64,000 nucleotides of DNA from JBHOQX01 sp042408595 (GTDB taxonomy: Bacteria > Chloroflexota > Chloroflexia > Chloroflexales > Roseiflexaceae): positions 1-64,000 of the forward strand of contig JBHOQX010000053.1 in assembly GCA_042408595.1 (NCBI GenBank). The letters are read 5' to 3'. The notes beneath the pieces were generated by a model that did not search any database, had not been told where the DNA came from, and worked only from the letters and a program-made list of their open reading frames with translations. The translations under genes and the position numbers were made by a program. Of the stretch, positions 57,949-64,000 are shown in pieces. Each line of letters starts with the position of its first letter. Positions within the stretch are counted from its first letter, which is position 1.

Positions 57949-58108
57949 ACCTGCGCAACGCCTGGAGCGATGACGATCTGCTGGGCTCATGGCCTGTACG
58001 GTGCTCGGCCGCGCCGTCACCCGCGCGCCCACGGGTCGGGCGGGCATCGGAACGATGGACCGAGGCGGACCGAGGCTTTGGGGATCAGGCTTTCGAGCGA
58101 GGCCCACC

Positions 58109-59749
58109 ATGAGCGAGATGTCGCACCTTCCATTTCGCATCAGCGGCACGCGCTACCCGTCGCGCCGCTCGCCCGTCGCTTGCCGACGCGGCATGGTCGC
58201 CACCAGCCAGCCGCTGGCGGCCATGGCGGGGGTGCGCGTGCTGCTGGGCGGCGGCAACGCGGTCGACGCCGCGATCGCCACCGCCGCCGCGCTGAACGTC
58301 GTCGAGCCGATGTCCACCGGCATCGGCGGTGATGCCTTCGCGCTGATCTACATGGCCGACAGCGGCGAGGTGCGCGCGCTGAACGGCAGCGGCCGCGCCC
58401 CGCTCGCCGCCACGCCCGAGCTCTACCGCCGCCGCGGCCACACCGAAGTGCCGCTCTACGACATTCTGGCGGTCACGGTGCCGGGCGCGGTGGACGCCTG
58501 GACCACGGCGCTCGACGCCTACGGCACCCGCTCGCTGGAGGAGGTGCTCGCCCCGGCGATCGAGTACGCCGAGGACGGCTTCCCGGTGAGCGAGGTGGTC
58601 GCCGCCGCCTGGCACACCATCGCCCCGCGCCTGCGCGACGACCCGGCCGCCGCCCGCACCTACCTGGTGGACGGGCTGTACGCGCCGCTGCCGGGCGAGG
58701 TCTTCCGCCAGCCGAACCTGGCCCGCACCCTGCGCCAGATCGCCGACGGCGGGCGCGACGCCTTCTACCGTGGCCCGATCGCCGAGGCGATTGTTGCCAC
58801 ATCGGACGCGCTCGGCGGGCTGCTGACGCTGGAGGATTTCGCGCGGCACCACTCGACCTGGGAGGAGCCGATCAGCGCCAACTACCGCGGCTATACCGTC
58901 TTCGAGTGCCCGCCGAACGGCCAGGGCCTGGCGGCGTTGCTGGCGCTCAACATCCTGGCCGATGACGACCTGGCGGCGCTCGGGCCGGACTCGCCGGATG
59001 CGCTGCATCTCCAGATCGAGGCGATGCGGCTGGCCTTCGCCGACGCCTTTGCTTACATCGGCGACCCGCATCACGTCGAGGTGCCGGTCGAGGCGCTGCT
59101 CTCCTCCCGCTATGCCGAAGCGCGGCGGATGCTGATCGACCCGCGCTACGCCGCCCGCAGCGTGCGCGCCGGGGTGCCGCCGGTGGGCGAGGATACGGTC
59201 TACCTGACGGTCGTGGACGAAGACGGTAACGCCGTATCGTTCATCAACAGCCTGTACCACGGCTTCGGCGCGGGGATCGTCGCCGGGGAGACCGGGATCG
59301 CCCTGCAGAACCGCGGCGCCTGCTTCGTGCTGGACGAAGGGCACGCCAATTGCCTCGCGCCCGGCAAGCGGCCCTATCACACCATCATCCCCTGCATGGT
59401 GCTGCAGGATCGCTGGCTGTGGGCCAGTTTCGGCGTGATGGGCGGCTTTATGCAGCCACAAGGGCATCTCCAGGTGCTGGTGAATATGATCGACTTCGGC
59501 ATGACGCCGCAGGAGGCGCTCGACGCGCCGCGCTTCGAGGTGCTGACCGACCTGGAGCGGGTGGCGCTGGAGCGCACGTTCGACCCGGCGCTGCGCGCGG
59601 AGTTGATCGCCCGCGGGCATCGGGTCGTCGATTCGGAGGCCAGCCTGTTCGGCTTCGGCGGCGGCCAGATCATCCAGATCGACCAGAACAGCGGGGCGCG
59701 GATCGGCGGCTCCGACCCGCGCAAGGATGGATGCGCGATAGGGTATTGA
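58109..59749 (+). CDS. ggt: Gamma-glutamyltransferase
   Basis: A 546-residue Ntn-hydrolase that transfers or hydrolyses gamma-glutamyl groups, for example of glutathione or gamma-glutamyl peptides. The large-subunit signature ALNVVEPMSTGIGGDAFALI is near residue 60-80. The autocleavage region reads VGEDTVYLTVVDEDGNAVSF, with the catalytic threonine expected in YLTVVD, and FGAGIVAGETGIALQNRG and GKRPYHTIIPCMVLQD follow. No clear signal peptide is seen, so it may be cytoplasmic. ATG 58109 is closer to the conserved start than the earlier in-frame codons. The promoter lies ~165 bases upstream, giving a long leader. Confidence 0.9.
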   Translation: MSEMSHLPFRISGTRYPSRRSPVACRRGMVATSQPLAAMAGVRVLLGGGNAVDAAIATAAALNVVEPMSTGIGGDAFALIYMADSGEVRALNGSGRAPLAATPELYRRRGHTEVPLYDILAVTVPGAVDAWTTALDAYGTRSLEEVLAPAIEYAEDGFPVSEVVAAAWHTIAPRLRDDPAAARTYLVDGLYAPLPGEVFRQPNLARTLRQIADGGRDAFYRGPIAEAIVATSDALGGLLTLEDFARHHSTWEEPISANYRGYTVFECPPNGQGLAALLALNILADDDLAALGPDSPDALHLQIEAMRLAFADAFAYIGDPHHVEVPVEALLSSRYAEARRMLIDPRYAARSVRAGVPPVGEDTVYLTVVDEDGNAVSFINSLYHGFGAGIVAGETGIALQNRGACFVLDEGHANCLAPGKRPYHTIIPCMVLQDRWLWASFGVMGGFMQPQGHLQVLVNMIDFGMTPQEALDAPRFEVLTDLERVALERTFDPALRAELIARGHRVVDSEASLFGFGGGQIIQIDQNSGARIGGSDPRKDGCAIGY

Positions 59750-59865
59750 TCGAGGCGGTGGGGGATGACGAACGACGACGGCAGGCTGCTCAACCCACAA
59801 CGATCCGGGCCATAGGACAGCCTGCCGCCGTCGTCCGCCCCTCGTCGCGGGGCGGCGCACACGCC

Positions 59866-60468
59866 CTATCGCCTTATCGCCCCCGGGGCTTCGCCCGGCG
59901 CCGGCGTGGTGCGCATCCGGTCCATCGCGCGGCGCATCAGCCGCAGCAGCAGCGCCTCCAGCCCGATCAGCCCGCTCACCCGCCACGCCAGCACCAGCAG
60001 GACATGCAGCAGGATGATCCGCCCCTCGAACGCCAGTGTGCCGATGCCCGATAGGATGATGTTCACAACCAGCAGTACCCCGCCGATCGCCGCCGGCACG
60101 ACCAGCACCCCGGTGACGAACGAGAGCGCTACAGCCAGCTCCAGGAACGGCATGGCCTTCGATAGGTAGGCCGTCAGCCCGGTATCGACCATAAACGCCG
60201 CAAAATCGCGGAAGAAGGCGAACGGGACGGCGAGCCTGCCATTGGCGATCGAACGAAAGAGCGGCAGGAGCGCGTCGTTCGTCAGCCAGCCGGCCGCGAT
60301 CTTGCCCCAGCCCATGCCGAACCAGATCCAGGCTAGGTAGAGCCGCAGCGCCAGCCACAGCGGGGCGGCGTAGCGGTGTGTAAAGGGCCAGCGCAGCGCG
60401 CCGATGGCGCCAGCCGCGCCGCGTGGCATCTGGCGGCCGATGGTATGCGTGCCGGTCGAGGTTGTCAT
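59866..60468 (-). CDS. DoxX-like membrane protein
   Basis: A 200-residue protein with four hydrophobic segments in the DoxX style: YAAPLWLALRLYLAWIWFGM with WGKIAAGWLT after it, then MPFLELAVALSFVTGVLVVP, AIGGVLLVVNIILSGIG and IILLHVLLVLAWRVSGLIGL. DoxX proteins are small membrane subunits linked to thiosulfate-quinone oxidoreduction in Acidianus or of unknown use in most bacteria. No DoxD/A partner is present. GGAGGCTCGGC precedes ATG 60468. The C-terminal tail is Arg/Pro-rich. Confidence 0.78.
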   Translation of the reverse strand: MTTSTGTHTIGRQMPRGAAGAIGALRWPFTHRYAAPLWLALRLYLAWIWFGMGWGKIAAGWLTNDALLPLFRSIANGRLAVPFAFFRDFAAFMVDTGLTAYLSKAMPFLELAVALSFVTGVLVVPAAIGGVLLVVNIILSGIGTLAFEGRIILLHVLLVLAWRVSGLIGLEALLLRLMRRAMDRMRTTPAPGEAPGAIRR

Positions 60469-60940
60469 GCCGAGCCTCCGTAATGTCGCGTCACTTGTTG
60501 CAATGGCGCGAGTATACGGCGGCGGCACGCATTTGTGATGAGCCTCACGAGGTATCTATGGCGGGACGGCACGTCCCGGTCGGGGGCTCAGGTGCTGGCG
60601 GGGTGTCCTGGCGCGGCGCGCTGCGTGCGATGAGCGGGCCAGCATTCAGGCGTACGGCGGCGGCGCGCCGCCGCCGGATAGCATCTATGCCCCCGCACAC
60701 GAGGAGGGGATGTCAGGGGGCTGGGGGCGCCGCCGCAGCCATTCCATTCGTTGCTCCGGCGCCCAGAGTGGGAGCAGGGGCCAGGCGGGTACCCGACATC
60801 TGTTGTTCAGGCAGCCTCGGCGCGAGCGCGCCGAAGGAGCCGCATGGCCAGGAAGCGCACGGCCCGGCGGGCAGCCGGGGCGTCTTCGAGCGCAGGTGGC
60901 GTCTCGGTATCGTCGATCGCGCGAGCGGGCCGGGTTGTCG
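60469..60940. other. Intergenic region with a solo MITE-like end
   Basis: 472 bases with no credible gene. It contains a possible TATACT -10 for the DoxX gene (60511-60516, minus) and TTCAGGCAGCCTCGGCGCG (60806-60824), a 17/19 match to the left end of the 2293 element. Confidence 0.45.
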
Positions 60941-62407
60941 CTACTCTTTGCTGTACGGGTACCACCAGCTCTTCCGCTCCATCGCGAAGTCCCAATGGAC
61001 GTGCTTGGTCTCCAGGAAGGCTTCCAGGCCCTCCTCGCCGAGCTCGCGCGCGCCGCCGCTGAACTTCATGCCGCCGAACGGTCCAGCATCGTTGTCGGTC
61101 AGCGGGTCGTTCACCCAGCAGGTGCCGGCTTTTACTTCCTCGTAGTATTGTTTTACCTTCAACGGATCGCGGGTGTACAGGTTGGCCCCCAGGCCGTAGT
61201 CGCTGTCGTTCACCAGCTCGATCGCCTCGTCGAAGGTGCGGTAGGTCATCACCGGGATGGTTGGGCCGAACGTCTCTTCGCGCATGATGGTGAAGGAGTG
61301 GTCCACGCCGGTGAGGACAGTCGGCTCGTAGAAAAAGCCGCGGCTGAACTGCGGCGGGCGGCGGCCCCCGGTGAGGATGCGCGCCCCACGCTGGCGGGCG
61401 TCCTCCACGTGCGCCTCGACCTTGTGGCGGTAGCGCTCGCCGATCAGCGGGCCGATGTCGGTCGTCGGCTCCAGGCCATGGCCGAGCCGCAGGGAGCGGA
61501 CATAGTCGACCAGTCGGTCGGTGAAAGCGCGGGCGATGCTCTCGTGCACGTACACCCGCTCGGTCGAGGTGCAGACCTGGCCGGCGTTCAGCAGCGCGGC
61601 CCAGGCCACGCCCGGCACGGCCACATCCAGGTCGGCATCCTCAGCGACGATAAAGGCGTCCTTGCCGCCCAGCTCCAGGTGGTTCTTCTTCACGCGCTCG
61701 GCGGCCAGGCGGGCGATCTCGCGCCCGGTAGCGAACGAGCCGGTGAAGGCGATCATCTGGGTGCCGGGGCTGACGACAAGCTCGCGCCCGACGGTCGCGC
61801 CGTAGCCGGTGACGATGTTGACCACGCCGGGCGGCAGGTGGCCGAAGATCTCGGCGAACAGCAACGTGGTGAGCGGGGTCATCTCGCTCGGCTTGATGAT
61901 CACCGTGTTGCCGGCCGCCAGCGCCGGGGCGACCTTCCAGGCCATCAGCAGGATCGGGTAATTCCACGGCACGATGCAGGCGACGACGCCGTACGGCTCC
62001 TTGAGCACCATGGCGAGCTGCGTCGGCTCGATGGAAGGGATGACGCGGCCGCGGATGTTGCGCTGCAACTCGGCGTAGTAGTCGAAGCAGGCCGCGCTCC
62101 AGCCCATCTCGTCGCGGTTCTCGACCAGCGGCTTGCCGCCCTCCTGCGTCAGCAGCGTGGCCAGCTCCTCGGTACGCTCGCGGATGTTGCGGGCGACCTC
62201 GTGGAGCATGTGCGCGCGGTCGTGCGCCGTGACCTTGCGCCATTCGCGGAAGGCGGCGTTGGCGGCGGCGATGGCGCGGCGGGCGTCCTCCTCGTTGCCC
62301 AGCGGCGCCTGGCCGATCACCTCCTCGGTCGCCGGGTCCTGCACATCGAACGTCTCGCCGGTGACGCTGGGCGTGCGCTCGCCGTTGATGAGCATCAGAT
62401 AAGACAT
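60941..62407 (-). CDS. NAD(P)-dependent aldehyde dehydrogenase
   Basis: A 488-residue ALDH-superfamily enzyme oxidising an aldehyde to the acid with NAD(P). It has VPWNYPILLMAWKVAPALAA (nucleotide-binding), IAFTGSFATGREIARLAAER, the catalytic glutamate in LELGGKDAFIVAED, and the catalytic cysteine in NAGQVCTSTERVYV. EETFGPTIPVMTYRTFDEAI and GLGANLYT follow. It resembles betaine/aminobutyraldehyde or phenylacetaldehyde dehydrogenases; substrate is not resolved. ATG 62407 follows GAGGTAGCT. It sits between the AlbA_2-like gene and an intergenic region, with no pathway partners nearby. Confidence 0.92.
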   Translation of the reverse strand: MSYLMLINGERTPSVTGETFDVQDPATEEVIGQAPLGNEEDARRAIAAANAAFREWRKVTAHDRAHMLHEVARNIRERTEELATLLTQEGGKPLVENRDEMGWSAACFDYYAELQRNIRGRVIPSIEPTQLAMVLKEPYGVVACIVPWNYPILLMAWKVAPALAAGNTVIIKPSEMTPLTTLLFAEIFGHLPPGVVNIVTGYGATVGRELVVSPGTQMIAFTGSFATGREIARLAAERVKKNHLELGGKDAFIVAEDADLDVAVPGVAWAALLNAGQVCTSTERVYVHESIARAFTDRLVDYVRSLRLGHGLEPTTDIGPLIGERYRHKVEAHVEDARQRGARILTGGRRPPQFSRGFFYEPTVLTGVDHSFTIMREETFGPTIPVMTYRTFDEAIELVNDSDYGLGANLYTRDPLKVKQYYEEVKAGTCWVNDPLTDNDAGPFGGMKFSGGARELGEEGLEAFLETKHVHWDFAMERKSWWYPYSKE

Positions 62408-62554
62408 AGCTACCTCGCTGGGCTGCCGTGGCTCAGTCGCCAGCCACCTGGCGATCGTCACGACTGCCTGAAACAGCTCGCTCCCGGGGGCCAGGGGCCG
62501 CTGGCCCGCGGCGACTCTCCGCGCCGCCCGCGATGCGCCACCGCCGTGCGTCGC

Positions 62555-64000
62555 CTACACCTCGCCATACTCCTCCAGCAGCGCACGCCACTCGCCGACC
62601 AGTTCGTCGCGCCGGGCGGCGTAGTAGATGTGATCGACGCCGCTCTCGTCGCGATAGACCAGATCGACCTGGCTGCGCATCGGGCGCAGGTAGCCGATAT
62701 TCCCCCACCAGCGCACCTTCTCCTCGTCCAGCGGCATATCCTGGCTGATCATCCGCGCGGCGTACTGGCGGATGGTGCCCTCCTCGATATCCTGTAGCCG
62801 CCATGGCATGGTGCTGGTCTCGCCGGTGCGCAGATTGCAGAAGGTGTAGCGCTCTTCGCCGTTCTCATCGCGGACGATGCCGACGACCTCGATCCCGGTG
62901 CGCGGGCGCGGCACGCAGATCAGGTTCATCCAGGCGCCGGTCAGCCTTTCGCGTGGGACATTCGGAAACTCGCGGACCTCCTGGCCATCCTTGTCCTTCA
63001 TCACCAGGTCGAAGCGCGGCGTACCGTCGTTGGCGCGGTGGATGCGCCAGATTCCGCCCCGCCCGCGCCAGCGCAGCCGGCGCTGCCCCCAGCCTGGCGC
63101 GGCCACAGCCTCGCCCGGGGCCTCGTCCAGCGGCTCGCGCCCATCGTCGCCATCGTGGAAGGCGCGCGGCTCCACCTCCGCCACCTCGTCGCCGCTGCGC
63201 TCGCCGATCAACTGCTGCCATCCTTCGCTCAGCCCCCAATCCGAGACGCCGAAGAAGATATGGTCGATCTTGCCGTCGGCGTTGCGGTGCACCAGGTCGT
63301 ATTTGATGCGGTTCCCCTGGCGGTAGGCGCGCCATAGACCAAGCCGTCCGTGCCATTTCACCTGGCTGTGCAGGTCGATCCGGCCCTCGCGCAGGTCTTC
63401 GTAGCGGCTGATGGCATAGGCCCACAGCCCCTGCGCCCGGTCGCGGGCGACATTCGCGGTTGTTCGCAGGTCGCGTACTTCGTACAGCCACTGACCGCCG
63501 CGCTTCTGCGCGCCAACGATTTCCACGCCTGAGCGCGGCAGGTCGAGCGCCTGACCGCCGTCGAGCGGGGAAGTCGCGCCTTCGGCCAGGGCGCGCCGGC
63601 AGAGCTGGAGGATCTCAGCCCGGTCGGCGGGCGCCGTCTGCCCATCGCGGCGGGTGTAGATCACCCCCTCGCGGCTGAGGTATGGCGGCGGCTCGGGCGC
63701 CTTGACCTCGACACGGATGAGGTCGCGGCCGTCGTAGCTCAACAGCTCCATCGTCAGGTACGGCGGTGGCACGATACGCTCCTGCACCCTGACGCGCAGC
63801 GCCTCGCTCACCTGGTCGGGCCGGCTGACACCCTGCACCGTCCCATCACCTGGGTCGGCGCCGATGATCAGCGTGCCGCCGCCGACATTCGCCAGCGCCG
63901 CGACATCGCGCCACAGCTCATCGGCCGCGCTCTCGGCGCGAAGCACATGCCGCTCGCTCGGCGGGCCGACGCGCAGGGTGTCGACCTCCCACTGCTTCTG
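62555..64000 (-). CDS. AlbA_2/Schlafen-like protein with a novel repeat domain (5' end beyond window)
   Basis: The visible 481 residues run from the window edge. The N-terminal part has the AlbA_2/Schlafen-type signature (DVAALANVGGGTLIIGADPG; then GRDLIRVEVKAPEPPPYLSR and REGVIYTRRDGQTAPADRAE), found in putative ATP- or nucleic-acid-binding domains. After residue ~140 come two kinds of repeats: type A (SGVEIVGAQKRGGQWLYEVR; TGIEVVGIVRDENGEERYTF) and type B (VKWHGRLGLWR, LRWRGRGGIWR, VRWWGNIGYLR, each followed ~20 residues later by DLV and an L...W..L end). I know no named domain matching A/B. The true start lies past 64000; a GTG at 63946 would cut off part of the AlbA_2 domain. Confidence 0.65.
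   Translation of the reverse strand, partial: QKQWEVDTLRVGPPSERHVLRAESAADELWRDVAALANVGGGTLIIGADPGDGTVQGVSRPDQVSEALRVRVQERIVPPPYLTMELLSYDGRDLIRVEVKAPEPPPYLSREGVIYTRRDGQTAPADRAEILQLCRRALAEGATSPLDGGQALDLPRSGVEIVGAQKRGGQWLYEVRDLRTTANVARDRAQGLWAYAISRYEDLREGRIDLHSQVKWHGRLGLWRAYRQGNRIKYDLVHRNADGKIDHIFFGVSDWGLSEGWQQLIGERSGDEVAEVEPRAFHDGDDGREPLDEAPGEAVAAPGWGQRRLRWRGRGGIWRIHRANDGTPRFDLVMKDKDGQEVREFPNVPRERLTGAWMNLICVPRPRTGIEVVGIVRDENGEERYTFCNLRTGETSTMPWRLQDIEEGTIRQYAARMISQDMPLDEEKVRWWGNIGYLRPMRSQVDLVYRDESGVDHIYYAARRDELVGEWRALLEEYGEV

Noticed and set aside
58085..60358. Long minus-strand open frame opposite ggt
   Set aside because: The antisense of a well-conserved gamma-glutamyltransferase; low-complexity translation.
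60710..62797. Long plus-strand open frame opposite the aldehyde dehydrogenase
   Set aside because: The opposite strand carries all ALDH motifs; this frame has none.

Overview
The window is a very GC-rich bacterial chromosome segment, roughly two-thirds or more G+C by eye, densely packed and with no rRNA, tRNA or CRISPR that I could find. The best fit is a Chloroflexota of the Chloroflexus/Roseiflexus/Kouleothrix type. This rests on gene content (SPFH pair, Rex, NFACT/RqcH, lone Flp pilin, a secreted protein ending in a TYLPL motif) and on the peculiar word-repetitive spacers. It is an inference from style, not a species match.

Layout. 1-4 kb: the tail of an IS transposase at the left edge, ketopantoate reductase, a solitary BlaI-type repressor, a small membrane protein and an ANTAR response regulator. 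4-18.3 kb: a glycerol/dihydroxyacetone island with a DhaR/AcoR-type regulator, then glpF-dhaK-dhaL-glpK-glpA-glpB-glpC-dhaM-HPr-ptsI and a small winged-helix gene. 18.5-23.3 kb (minus): beta-carbonic anhydrase, dabB and dabA, i.e. a DAB inorganic-carbon uptake module. 23.5-28.7 kb: hypothetical genes, a YbgC-type thioesterase, a Na/Pi-cotransporter-like protein coupled to a UspA protein, and a degenerate cyanophycin-synthetase-like protein. 28.9-32.4 kb: a large secreted zinc metalloprotease. 33.4-36.4 kb: three family-2 glycosyltransferases. 36.6-39.7 kb: RDD protein, its partner, and an orphan DNA methylase fused to a specificity domain. 40-44 kb: two SPFH proteins, DedA and a Flp pilin. 44-53 kb: RqcH/NFACT, gmk, yqeY, pgpH, ybeY, dgkA, a GT4 enzyme and a PLD-family protein. 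53-64 kb: a small basic protein with its own operator-like promoter, uppP, hutU, rex, ggt, DoxX, aldehyde dehydrogenase, and a partial AlbA_2/Schlafen-like protein with an unusual repeat domain.

How the genes work together. The glycerol island would import glycerol (GlpF), phosphorylate it (GlpK) and oxidise glycerol-3-phosphate at the membrane (GlpABC). It would also phosphorylate dihydroxyacetone with DhaK/DhaL using phosphate passed from PEP through EI, HPr and DhaM. No sugar EII gene is present, so this looks like a PTS devoted to one kinase. The regulator has lost the sigma-54 contact motif, and the operon has a sigma-70-like promoter with an adjacent palindrome, which matches the E. coli DhaR logic. 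DabA, DabB and carbonic anhydrase would together trap and interconvert inorganic carbon.

The most unusual pattern is in the spacers. Many consist of short repeated words (GACGA-, TGTCATC-, CCTGAAC-, CGGGGGT-like), often arranged as imperfect or perfect hairpins. The same kind of sequence appears inside genes, in frame: glpA, three neighbouring glycosyltransferases, a GT4 enzyme, the C-terminal tail of the DhaR-like regulator and the N-terminus of the diacylglycerol kinase. Two MITE-like elements with terminal inverted repeats are also present. All functional statements come from reading the sequence only; no database search was run.
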